From an uncultured Candidatus Nemicrothrix sp. (GTDB taxonomy: Bacteria; Actinomycetota; Acidimicrobiia; Acidimicrobiales; UBA8592), in contig CAJWRY010000031.1 of NCBI GenBank assembly GCA_913046155.1, positions 1-12,525 of the forward strand: a stretch of 12,525 nt of DNA, given 5' to 3'. A program made the position numbers and the translations under genes. The notes under the pieces were generated by a model. That model did no database searches and had not been told where the DNA came from. It saw only the letters and a program-made list of their open reading frames with translations. Positions 1 to 6,962 of this stretch are shown piece by piece. Every line of letters starts with the position of its first letter. The first letter of the stretch is position 1.

Positions 1-1
1 A

Positions 2-475
2 AAAATTACGTCAATACATGTAACGCATGAAGGGGATGAGGCGTCTCTATTCTCAAATTCAATTCTAATAATTGAGGATGGCCAGGTGATAAATAAGGGA
101 ACTTTTACAGAGATTATTAATTCACCTATGAACGTGGTGTCTGCTGAATTGCTCGGATTGCGAACGGTATGGGCCCCTGACGCACATTTCCGAGATGGCA
201 CTTGGAGTTTTTCGACACCTTTCGGTTCAATAGAATATGACGGTTCGGAATCAGAAAGATATCAACTTTTATTGCGCCCTGAGCATATTCAAATATTGAA
301 TAATGGATTGGAAGGCGTTGTCACTAAAAGCTTCCATAGAGCAGGACAAAAGTACATTAATTGCAGTGTGGGAAACATAAAGAATCTTACTGTGTTAGTG
401 GACAGTGATATTTCTGTAGGGGAGTCAATATATCTAGCTGTTGATCTGGACTCAATTGAAGTGCTGGTCGCTTAA
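2..475 (+). CDS. ABC importer ATP-binding protein, C-terminal fragment (PotA/FbpC/ModC type)
   Basis: Partial gene, with its 5' end outside the window. The frame is open from the left edge, and a GTG at 86 is internal, not the start, because recognisable ABC ATPase sequence lies before it. At its left end is an H-loop-like VTHEGDEA, then IIEDGQVINKGTFTEI, which matches the segment after the H-loop in importer ATPases (usually DGxIxQxGTPxEI). The remaining roughly 105 residues form a C-terminal regulatory part with LLLRPEHIQIL, the usual entry into a TOBE-like domain. The Walker A, signature and Walker B motifs are beyond the edge. The family energises uptake of iron, polyamines, molybdate, sulfate or thiamine; the substrate cannot be told from this fragment. 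The gene ends two bases before the convergent LLM oxidoreductase ends. Confidence 0.8.
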   Translation, partial: KITSIHVTHEGDEASLFSNSILIIEDGQVINKGTFTEIINSPMNVVSAELLGLRTVWAPDAHFRDGTWSFSTPFGSIEYDGSESERYQLLLRPEHIQILNNGLEGVVTKSFHRAGQKYINCSVGNIKNLTVLVDSDISVGESIYLAVDLDSIEVLVA

Positions 476-477
476 CG

Positions 478-1464
478 TTATTGGTTGAATTGTTCTGCAA
501 TTAACCTATAGGAATTCTTTCGTTGATCGTGGTCGTGACAAATGGTGACTATTAATAGTTCTTCTGCTTCATAGGCATTTGCAACGGATAAAAGTTGTTC
601 ATGTACACTCGCTGGTGTTCCAACCACCATGGGACGGCTAGGGGAGAGAACGGATAGTGAGCTTTGACTTTCCTTATTAACTGATTTTGGTATCGGGCCA
701 CGTAATCCATCTTTACGCCATCGTTCTAAACTCGCCAGCATCAATGCAGCTTCCTCTTCAGACTCTGCACAAAGAACATTCACCCCGACTGAAACTACTG
801 GATCGCTGTGCTCAAATGATGGGCGAAAATGCTTTCGATACAGGTTGCAAGTCTCAGCACCATTACCGTTTATGAAATGGGCCCAACTTAAAGGCAATCC
901 ACAATGAGCAGCCACACTTGCAGAACCTTCACTTGAAGCTAGCAACCAAAGCTCAGGCATTGTCTCTGTCAAAGGTAAAGCTTCAACACCGGCAAGCGGG
1001 CCAGTTTCAATAGTTTCTCGTCGCAAAAGGGTGCGGATCTCAATAACAGACTCTAGATATCTATCAGATCCAGAAGCATTACCAAAACTTTGAAGAGCGT
1101 AAGCAGTTCGGGCATCGGAACCGGGAGCTCGTCCAAGTCCCATGTCAATTCGGTTCGGGTGAAGTGCCTGCAATACTTGAAAGTTTTCCGCGACTTTAAG
1201 AGGGGAGTAGTGGCTCAACATTACGCCACCTGATCCGACACGAATCTGGTGAGTATTCTCCGCTATGTGGCCAATTAGAATCTCAGGGCTTGAACCAGCT
1301 AGGCCATGCATGCCATGATGCTCAGCAACCCAGTATCGGTGGTACCCAAGCTCATCAACAAACGTCGCCAAATCAACGGAGTTTCGTAATGCTTGAGCAG
1401 GGGACACACCTTCAGGTACCGGTGTTTGATCTAGAACTGAAAGTCGCACACCACATATTCTCAT
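478..1464 (-). CDS. LLM-class flavin-dependent oxidoreductase (MsnO8/YhbW-like)
   Basis: A 328-residue luciferase-like monooxygenase-fold protein, full length for the family. It opens with the family's LSVLDQTPVPEG strand (residues 9-19). It then has GYHRYWVAEHH (40-50), IRVGSGGVMLSHYSPLKVAE (74-93) and NRIDMGLGRAPGSD (104-117), all hallmarks of the group that includes E. coli YhbW. Such proteins are TIM barrels that bind reduced FMN or F420. The substrate of this subgroup is not established, so only a generic oxidoreductase call is justified. The ATG at 1464 has no clear Shine-Dalgarno, and a GTG at residue 6 is a possible alternative start. It is divergent from the small membrane protein at 1632 and converges on the ABC ATPase fragment. 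Confidence 0.9.
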   Translation of the reverse strand: MRICGVRLSVLDQTPVPEGVSPAQALRNSVDLATFVDELGYHRYWVAEHHGMHGLAGSSPEILIGHIAENTHQIRVGSGGVMLSHYSPLKVAENFQVLQALHPNRIDMGLGRAPGSDARTAYALQSFGNASGSDRYLESVIEIRTLLRRETIETGPLAGVEALPLTETMPELWLLASSEGSASVAAHCGLPLSWAHFINGNGAETCNLYRKHFRPSFEHSDPVVSVGVNVLCAESEEEAALMLASLERWRKDGLRGPIPKSVNKESQSSLSVLSPSRPMVVGTPASVHEQLLSVANAYEAEELLIVTICHDHDQRKNSYRLIAEQFNQ

Positions 1465-1631
1465 TAATGTGTAGGGAAGTCACATCAAAGCAATAATGTC
1501 ATATTCGAATCCTGTGCTAGATGGAGACGAATAAGAGAAAACATCCCAGAGAAGATCTTTAAGGCCAAAAACCATTCAGGTACGTAAATTTGTGATATTT
1601 ATATTAGGGATCAAATCTACCAAGGAGAAAC
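1465..1631. promoter_or_regulatory. Divergent intergenic region between LLM oxidoreductase and small membrane protein
   Basis: These 167 bases separate two outward-facing genes and so must hold both start regions. An AT-rich TATATT at 1600-1605 is a possible -10 element for the rightward gene, but no convincing -35 stands at the right distance. No RNA gene, repeat or short open frame with a ribosome binding site was seen. Its promoter role is inferred from gene orientation. Confidence 0.35.
1622..1627 (+). promoter_or_regulatory. Shine-Dalgarno AAGGAG for the 120-residue membrane protein
   Basis: AAGGAG lies four bases before the ATG at 1632. It is one of the strongest ribosome binding sites in the window. 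It supports this reading frame over the overlapping minus-strand open frame of similar length. Confidence 0.75.
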
Positions 1632-1994
1632 ATGAAGCCTAAATTATTACACGCGTGGGTAAGTAACCGAGCAAACGATATGAGGATGATGTTGCTCGTA
1701 TACACTGCGGCAACTATCGGTACTCTATTCCTGATTCGAGATGCATCTAACTTTGGTGGCGAAATGCAATTTGCAATTGCAGCAGCGATTGTTTCATTCG
1801 GCATCAATGCAATCGTCTGGTTTGACGGAGCTATCGCTGATATCGGAGCGAGCAGATCATCAATGGACGAAGACCTAGCCAACTCTGAAATGGGTAAAAA
1901 CTTCAAGAAAGCCCCATTCATCATGTTTCGAGTTATGTCTTTATCAATAGTAGCCGTCAACTCAGTGGCACAGATAGTAGCGCTTTACGCCTAA
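1632..1994 (+). CDS. Small three-helix membrane protein, unknown function
   Basis: This 120-residue protein is not recognised. It has a basic N-terminus and three hydrophobic stretches at about residues 18-35, 47-66 and 95-118. A polar, acidic loop (SSMDEDLANSE, 76-86) and a basic patch (KNFKK, 89-93) separate the second and third. The hydrophobic spacing, the N-terminal positive charges and the AAGGAG site argue for a real inner-membrane protein. A 118-residue minus-strand open frame overlaps almost all of it, but that frame has no helix pattern or ribosome binding site. It stands alone: divergent from the oxidoreductase and 189 bases before the phosphohistidine-domain gene. No enzyme or transporter motif is visible. 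Confidence 0.7.
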   Translation: MKPKLLHAWVSNRANDMRMMLLVYTAATIGTLFLIRDASNFGGEMQFAIAAAIVSFGINAIVWFDGAIADIGASRSSMDEDLANSEMGKNFKKAPFIMFRVMSLSIVAVNSVAQIVALYA

Positions 1995-2183
1995 ATAGAT
2001 GGTCAATAACCCCAAAGAGGACGAAGACAAGGATTATACATAAACGCCGGAAATACACGTTATGTAAAGTAATGGTCATATATTTCCCTGTAAATATGCC
2101 TTTAATCAAATACTGAATACAACTTTCAGCATTCCTCTATGTGGTTTAAGATGAAACTGTTTCTGTAATATAGGGGGTAAATT
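1995..2183 (+). promoter_or_regulatory. Upstream region of the phosphohistidine-domain gene
   Basis: A 189-base AT-rich gap and the probable promoter region of the following gene. It contains a 6-bp inverted repeat, ATATTT and AAATAT at 2080-2085 and 2092-2097, around a 6-base spacer; this is AT-only and could be chance or an operator. A GGGGG run at 2173-2177, six bases before the ATG, can serve as Shine-Dalgarno by G-U pairing with CCUCC. A TAATAT at 2166-2171 is too close to the start unless the leader is very short. No convincing small gene was found. Confidence 0.35.
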
Positions 2184-3902
2184 ATGCTTGAAGATAGATG
2201 GATTACAGATCGAGTACCAACTAAAAAATTTCCGCATTACACACGAGCCAATGCTGGCGAAGTACTGGCAGACCCAGTTACACCATTGGGATGGACGTTC
2301 GGCTGGGAATCTGGAATAGTTTTGGGCTGCCGAGACGGTTTCGTTTCATATGGAGTTTTCGATGCTGATGAGTACGGTGATCCTCCCGAAACCTTCGGTC
2401 TGTTCGGAGGCTATTTCTATAACTGCCTAACATCTGCAAGGATGATGGGGGTAAGAATGCCTGGCGTAACTCCTGAAGCTATAGATGATGCCTATTTTGA
2501 TGCTCATCCTGATGTCCCACCTTATATTGCTGAAGATTGGCACGAAAGTGAACGCCACAGTGAAAAATTAGCTGAAACTGGTGCCTACCTATTGTCAGCT
2601 TCTGAACATCCGCCAATTGAGGAACACAAAAAGCTGGGTAAGGAAATTCGAGCTTCTCGACCTGACTTGAGTCAGCTTGATAGCCAACAATTACTATCAA
2701 GGGCAAGGTCTCTACAACCTCACTTAATATCAATGTTTGAACAGCATGTGTGGGCCTCTCTGGGAGCTTCAAATGGTCCTGGAATCCTAGGAGCATTATT
2801 GGCCGAAGTAGGCAGGTCTGATGATGTTGTGAAACTACTATCGGGTATCGGCGATGTGGATTCGGCAGATATCGGTCGTGAGCTGTGGAAATTATCAAGG
2901 ATGGTACGCGCAAATGACGAAATCTCAAACGAGTTTGATAATGGAGTATCTGAAGATTTACTTGACCGGTGTCCTAAAGAATTCAGCGAAGCATTTCAAA
3001 CTTTCTTGTACAACCATGGGTCGAGAGGGCCAAATGAATGGGATATCGGAGCCCATACTTATGAAACAAATCCCGGTTTAGCGCTGTCTATGTTAAATGC
3101 CATGCGCCAACAAGATGATTCAGCGGATCCTGAATTAGCCATACAGAGGAACTCGCAAATTCGCGAAGATCTCCGAGCAGAATTCACTGCGATGTTTAGC
3201 GAGAATGAAGAAGCATCTGGTATGTTTGCCGCTGGGATGCAAGCTGGTGAGGTTTGGTTAGCCGCTCGTGAACGCCAAAAGAGTTCAATAGTTAAGCCTA
3301 TTCAAGAAATTCGCTTATGCTTTCGTGAGCTCGGAACAAGATTGGCGTCGGATGGACATATTGATGACCCTGATTTGATCTTTATGCTTCTTGAAAGCGA
3401 ATTGGACGACTTCATCGCTGATCCGTCATCATTTAATGGCCTACTCTCTGAACGAGAAACGGACTACAGAGAACTCTTCGACTTAATCCCCCCGTTTATC
3501 GTAAATACAACATGCGCTCCCCTATCAGATTGGCCTAGGAAGTCTGGACAAGAAATTACTCCAGTGACCCTCGGAGAGGAATTGGAAGGAGTTGCTTGCT
3601 CCCCTGGAGTAATTCAAGGAACCGCTAGAGTCATTCTTGACCCTAATGACTCCATGTCCTTAGAACCGGGAGATATCTTGGTGACTCAGAACACGGATCC
3701 AGCTTGGACACCGCTATTTCTTGTAGCAGGAGCCGTTGTAGTTAATGTAGGAGCTATTGCGAGCCACGCCAGTATCGTAAGCCGCGAACTCGGTATTCCT
3801 TGTGTGGCCTCAGTTGCTGACGCTAGTATGCGGATCCCTGACGGGTCTATTATTACAGTGGATGGTTCTGCCGGAACAGTTGTAATTAATCAATTACCCT
3901 AA
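2184..3902 (+). CDS. PEP-utilising-enzyme mobile-domain protein lacking an ATP-grasp domain (rifampin phosphotransferase-like body plus His swivel)
   Basis: A 572-residue protein. The C-terminal 105 residues (about 467-571) are a clear PEP-utilising-enzyme swivel domain: GVACSPGVIQG (469-479), DILVTQNTDPAWTPLF (498-513), then AIASHASIVSRELGIP (524-539). The catalytic phospho-accepting histidine is His528. The body resembles the substrate-binding part of rifampin phosphotransferase-like proteins: TRANAGEVLADPVTPLGW (20-37) and NHGSRGPNEWDI (277-288). Known full enzymes (rifampin phosphotransferase, PEP synthase) carry an ATP-grasp domain of about 300 residues before this part. Here it is absent, and the ATG at 2184 with its GGGGG site leaves no room for it. 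Like phenylphosphate synthase, it may need a separate ATP-binding subunit, but none is encoded in the window. The MFS exporter gene follows after 16 bases, suggesting co-transcription. Substrate unknown. Confidence 0.85.
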   Translation: MLEDRWITDRVPTKKFPHYTRANAGEVLADPVTPLGWTFGWESGIVLGCRDGFVSYGVFDADEYGDPPETFGLFGGYFYNCLTSARMMGVRMPGVTPEAIDDAYFDAHPDVPPYIAEDWHESERHSEKLAETGAYLLSASEHPPIEEHKKLGKEIRASRPDLSQLDSQQLLSRARSLQPHLISMFEQHVWASLGASNGPGILGALLAEVGRSDDVVKLLSGIGDVDSADIGRELWKLSRMVRANDEISNEFDNGVSEDLLDRCPKEFSEAFQTFLYNHGSRGPNEWDIGAHTYETNPGLALSMLNAMRQQDDSADPELAIQRNSQIREDLRAEFTAMFSENEEASGMFAAGMQAGEVWLAARERQKSSIVKPIQEIRLCFRELGTRLASDGHIDDPDLIFMLLESELDDFIADPSSFNGLLSERETDYRELFDLIPPFIVNTTCAPLSDWPRKSGQEITPVTLGEELEGVACSPGVIQGTARVILDPNDSMSLEPGDILVTQNTDPAWTPLFLVAGAVVVNVGAIASHASIVSRELGIPCVASVADASMRIPDGSIITVDGSAGTVVINQLP

Positions 3903-3906
3903 CTTT

Positions 3907-3912
3907 GAAGGG
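3907..3912 (+). promoter_or_regulatory. Shine-Dalgarno GAAGGG preceding an apparent AUC start
   Basis: GAAGGG lies four bases after the upstream gene's stop codon and six bases before an in-frame ATC at 3919. The spacing is ideal for initiation at that codon, and no ATG, GTG or TTG occurs in frame until 4102. The site therefore decides the start of the exporter gene. Confidence 0.6.
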
Positions 3913-3918
3913 ACCCTC

Positions 3919-5292
3919 ATCTTTCATAAAGGCGCTATCAAGGGCAATGTTCTTCTTGCAGCTTTATTTGCTGGATTTATAGGTGGTTGGGATGCTTCGG
4001 CTTCTTTCTTTATATTTCCTGACATTCGAGATAATTTTGCAGGGGGTGATGCTGCGACTGCCTCCTGGGTTCTCAATGCGTCAAACGTAGTCGGTGCCGC
4101 TTTGCTGCTTCAGGCCGGAAGGCTAGCAGATAGCTCAGGGCCACTTAAATTATACAAACTTGGAATAAAGCTATTTGTGGCTGGAATGCTGTTATCGACG
4201 TTGGCGCCATCGATCTGGCTTTTGGTAGCGGCAAGGAGTTTAGCGGCAGCAAGTCAAGCTTTGATGGGTCCTGCTGCAGTCGCGTTGGTTATAAAGTATG
4301 GGGAAATAGGAAAAGAGTCTGAATCCATTGGCCGATGGGGACTCTATACAGCGGTTGCTGGGTTTACCGCTCCTCTAATAGTGACGCAGTTAATATCAAC
4401 TTTTACTTGGAGATCACTGTTCGCACTTCAAGTTCCAATAGGGCTATTCGTACTCTACTGCCTTCAAACAAATGATGGGTCAGAGGAAATTCGTAAACCA
4501 ATCAAGATTGATAGAGTTGGGTCAGTCTTAACAATTGTTGGGCTGACAACTTTAATTCTTCCTATAGTGAAGTCGGGAGATTGGGGATTTACCTCTTTAA
4601 AGCCCCTGACCCTATTCTCGATAGCGCTAGTGTTACTAACTATTCTAATTAAGAGAAGCTTAACTCTAGACAATTCACCGCTCCAAACACAGTTATTCAT
4701 TCACCGAAATTTCTCTTTAGCATGCGCAATGTCATTATTTGCAGGTATCGCTTTTTATGCTCATTGGCTTGCAATCCTTTTGTTCATGGTCGAAATCTGG
4801 GAATTTACTCTCATTGAAGCAGGATTGTTGTTGACCATAATGCCAGCGTCAATGAGCCTTTTCTCAGTTTGGTTTGGAAAACTTGCAGACTCGAGAGGAT
4901 ACAGACCGATTGTCATTCCTGGGCTCATCACGTACTCACTTCTATTTCTGATTATGTGGGTCAATATTGATCAGGATCCGCAACTTCTCATCACCATACC
5001 GGCTTTAATAGGGTCAGGAATTGGCATGGCATCGGTCTGGCCAACTCTTACCTCCATAGGAGCGAATGCAATTGAGGACAATTCGATTAGTAGTGGCACA
5101 TCCATCATTCATACTATTCAAAGAATTGGAGGTGCTTTGGGGATTGCCATCGTGCTAGCAGTTATTAGCGGCCTTTCAGGGTCTGATACTTTTTTTGCGC
5201 ATCGTTCTGCAATTCTAGTTATGCCAATAGCCGGAGCAATGACCCTTCTCTTATCATGTTTCCTTGATGCCCCTCAGCGCGACTTTCGCTGA
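3919..5292 (+). CDS. MFS exporter, DHA2 (14-helix drug:H+ antiporter) type, with probable AUC start
   Basis: Inner-membrane transporter of the major facilitator superfamily, 457 residues if read from the ATC at 3919. The first canonical start in frame is a TTG at 4102. Beginning there would delete helix 1 (VLLAALFAGFIGGWDAS) and the following periplasmic loop, although these match the family well. The frame closes upstream at 3883, so the start must lie in 3886-4101. After helix 2 comes the MFS motif A-like loop GRLADSSGPLKLYKLG, and a second copy-like GKLADSRGYRP sits in the C-terminal half. This is the usual pseudo-symmetry. Helix number and length fit the DHA2 branch, which exports drugs, lipids or siderophores by proton antiport. 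It is probably translated with the preceding phosphohistidine-domain gene. Its last 19 bases overlap the convergent thioesterase gene. Confidence 0.8.
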   Translation: MFHKGAIKGNVLLAALFAGFIGGWDASASFFIFPDIRDNFAGGDAATASWVLNASNVVGAALLLQAGRLADSSGPLKLYKLGIKLFVAGMLLSTLAPSIWLLVAARSLAAASQALMGPAAVALVIKYGEIGKESESIGRWGLYTAVAGFTAPLIVTQLISTFTWRSLFALQVPIGLFVLYCLQTNDGSEEIRKPIKIDRVGSVLTIVGLTTLILPIVKSGDWGFTSLKPLTLFSIALVLLTILIKRSLTLDNSPLQTQLFIHRNFSLACAMSLFAGIAFYAHWLAILLFMVEIWEFTLIEAGLLLTIMPASMSLFSVWFGKLADSRGYRPIVIPGLITYSLLFLIMWVNIDQDPQLLITIPALIGSGIGMASVWPTLTSIGANAIEDNSISSGTSIIHTIQRIGGALGIAIVLAVISGLSGSDTFFAHRSAILVMPIAGAMTLLLSCFLDAPQRDFR

Positions 5293-6086
5293 AGTATCTC
5301 TTGTACGACTGTTGCGACGTGTGAACCACTTCGGCTGTAGATCTTTCCAGAGGCTAGTCCCCTATTATTGATATGATTAATTCCCTCGTGTAGGTGTAAA
5401 TGCCAGTTGTATGGTGATGATGATCGATGAAACCAAACAGCATGGTCTAGGCTGGCGCCAAAGAAAGGAGGCTCGCCATTCCCATCCCAAGTTCCTTCGT
5501 ACATCGGGTGAAGTCTTACCGCTGCGTCAAACGGGACATCATCGCTAGCAAAAACTGTTCCTTCCTCATTTGTTGCATTAGCCGAGGTATCTCCATTTAC
5601 TTTTAGCCATACACCGTGAGCGCCCGGAATCTCAGATGACGGAATTACCTTTCTTTCCATAATCTCAGACCAATTTTCACTTTTGAGGTCATCAGGGTCT
5701 GGAATTTTGTCCATATCTATTTGATGGTCGCTACTCGGTCCCTCTTCCTTCAATTGAAATGATGCTGAAAAGTTCAGAATAGCCTCACCTTGTTGGTATG
5801 CAATAACTCGTCGCGTTGCGAATGATTTTCCATCTCTTAGTAAGTCAACTTCGTACCGTATTCCTTGGCTGGAATCGCCTCCACGAATAAAGTATGCATG
5901 CACAGAATGAACATTCAGATCCTGACCTACAGTCATTCTTGCAGCGGCTAATCCTTGTGCGACGACTTGTCCCCCGTACACCCTTCCCCAATTATATTTC
6001 GGGCTGTGACCCACAAATGTCACAGAATCAATTTTTTCCAAAGACATAAGTTGATCAAAGGTGCTTATTTTTCCTGATGTCTGCAA
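5274..6086 (-). CDS. tesB: Acyl-CoA thioesterase II (TesB family)
   Basis: A 270-residue double-hotdog thioesterase that hydrolyses acyl-CoA to free acid and CoA in the cytosol. Clear motifs are GRVYGGQVVAQGLAAA (34-49), VHSVHAYFIRGGD (59-71), LLRDGKSFATRRV (82-94), GASLDHAVWFHR (210-221) and a terminal VATVVQE (257-263). The catalytic trio of E. coli TesB (Asp204, Thr228, Gln278) maps here to Asp182 (FASD), Ser212 in place of Thr, and Gln262, so the enzyme looks intact. The chosen start is a TTG at 6086 with AGGA six bases upstream; it keeps the N-terminal helix (ISTFDQLMSLEKID) seen in family members. The ATG at residue 14 would remove part of it. It is divergent from an SDR gene 47 bases away, hinting at shared control. 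Confidence 0.88.
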   Translation of the reverse strand: MQTSGKISTFDQLMSLEKIDSVTFVGHSPKYNWGRVYGGQVVAQGLAAARMTVGQDLNVHSVHAYFIRGGDSSQGIRYEVDLLRDGKSFATRRVIAYQQGEAILNFSASFQLKEEGPSSDHQIDMDKIPDPDDLKSENWSEIMERKVIPSSEIPGAHGVWLKVNGDTSANATNEEGTVFASDDVPFDAAVRLHPMYEGTWDGNGEPPFFGASLDHAVWFHRSSSPYNWHLHLHEGINHINNRGLASGKIYSRSGSHVATVVQEILQRKSR

Positions 6087-6133
6087 TTTATATCCTGTAG
6101 AAATATTTCTCGTATTGGGGGTAGTATCTGAAT
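6087..6133. promoter_or_regulatory. Divergent promoter region with 12-bp perfect palindrome
   Basis: This 47-base gap separates the outward-facing thioesterase and SDR genes. It carries AGAAATATTTCT at 6099-6110, a perfect 12-bp palindrome near its centre. This is a plausible operator for one regulator acting on both genes. A GGGGG run at 6117-6121, 12 bases before the SDR ATG, may be its ribosome binding site, though the spacing is long. Function is inferred from position and symmetry only. Confidence 0.4.
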
Positions 6134-6916
6134 ATGCAAGATGCTGTAATCATTACAGGCTCTGCGGCAGGTTTGGGTAAAGCCTTATCGCACACTCTAT
6201 CCTCAAATGGCAGCAATGTTATAGGCATTGATAAGAATACAAGTGCAGACATTACTGTTGATTTATCTACTCCACAAGGTCGTCGTTTAGCTGTTAGTTC
6301 GGCTTTGGACCTTTGCCCTAAGCCTAAAGCAGTTGTAGCTAATGCAGGTCTTAGCCCAATTCATGAAGATCCATTTGCCATTCTTGAAGTAAATTGGCTC
6401 GGGGTTAAAGAATTATTAGATTCTTTCCTTTATCCTCTCTCTCAGAATAAAACCGGTTGTGCTGTCGCTATTTCCTCGATTGGTGCTGCAGTAGGCGGCG
6501 ATAAGGAACTGATTGATTGTCTGCTTGAGGGACGAATTTCCGATGCCAAAGCTAATCTTGACAAGGTTCTTCAATTAAATGCTACCGAAGCTGGAATTGT
6601 TGCTTACAGCTCTTGCAAAGTAGCCGTAGCACAATATGTTCGCGCAAACGCTAAATTATGGGGAGATAACGGCGTCAGATTAAATTGCGTTGCACCCGGG
6701 CGGATGGAGACTGCGATGTTGGATGGGCTTCTTTCACATGATGAAATAGCCCCTGGAATTGAGGCCTTGCCAACAGGAATTACTAAATCTGCTAGTGCTT
6801 CGAAGGTAGCTGACGTAGTTGCTTTTTTCCTTACTGATCAATCCTCCTTCGTTCATGGTCAAGTTTTGTATGTAGATGGTGGATCGGAATCTCTCATACG
6901 GCCAAATGTTATTTAG
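6134..6916 (+). CDS. Short-chain dehydrogenase/reductase, 3-alpha-hydroxysteroid dehydrogenase/carbonyl reductase-like
   Basis: A 260-residue NAD(P)-dependent SDR with a Rossmann fold. It shows the TGSAAGLG dinucleotide loop (8-15), Asp33 after strand 2 (favouring NAD(H)), NAG (70-72), Asn87, a serine pair at 114-115, and Tyr158 and Lys162 in YSSCK. The serine-to-tyrosine distance is about 43 residues instead of the usual 13. The extra segment (DKELIDCLLEGRISDAKANL and on) matches the helical insert known from the Comamonas 3-alpha-HSD/carbonyl reductase subgroup, where it shapes the dimer interface. The likely reaction is oxidation or reduction of a hydroxyl/ketone on a hydrophobic substrate; a steroid is possible but not shown. 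It is divergent from the thioesterase and followed by a small membrane protein. Confidence 0.88.
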   Translation: MQDAVIITGSAAGLGKALSHTLSSNGSNVIGIDKNTSADITVDLSTPQGRRLAVSSALDLCPKPKAVVANAGLSPIHEDPFAILEVNWLGVKELLDSFLYPLSQNKTGCAVAISSIGAAVGGDKELIDCLLEGRISDAKANLDKVLQLNATEAGIVAYSSCKVAVAQYVRANAKLWGDNGVRLNCVAPGRMETAMLDGLLSHDEIAPGIEALPTGITKSASASKVADVVAFFLTDQSSFVHGQVLYVDGGSESLIRPNVI

Positions 6917-6946
6917 TTAGCACATTCACCACTTGCATCTTATTAT
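6917..6946 (+). promoter_or_regulatory. Possible promoter of the octad-repeat membrane protein
   Basis: TTAGCA (6917-6922), 18 bases, then TATTAT (6941-6946) resembles a sigma-70-type promoter, with four of six and five of six consensus bases. Transcription would begin about ten bases before the ATG at 6963, so the upstream TTG at 6933 would not be in the message. The match is suggestive only. Confidence 0.3.
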
Positions 6947-6962
6947 CGGCAACAATCAAGCC

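Noticed and set aside
1604..1960. 118-codon minus-strand open frame opposite the small membrane protein
   Set aside because: It lacks a ribosome binding site and a membrane or motif pattern. The plus-strand frame has AAGGAG and three clear hydrophobic helices.
2001..2045. Short 14-codon open frame after the three-helix membrane protein
   Set aside because: It has no ribosome binding site, is very short and has a highly charged, unremarkable sequence.
2166..2171. TAATAT as a -10 element for the gene at 2184
   Set aside because: It would put the transcription start only a few bases before the ATG and overlap the ribosome binding site, and no good -35 is present.
2479..2928. 149-codon minus-strand open frame inside the phosphohistidine-domain gene
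   Set aside because: It lies wholly within a gene with strong family motifs and has an unusual His- and Gln-rich composition typical of an antisense shadow.
3882..3897. Inverted repeat GTAATT/AATTAC with a 4-base loop at the end of the phosphohistidine-domain gene
   Set aside because: A six-pair AT-rich stem within coding sequence and without a T-run is too weak for a terminator. It sits before a closely spaced downstream gene that is probably co-transcribed.
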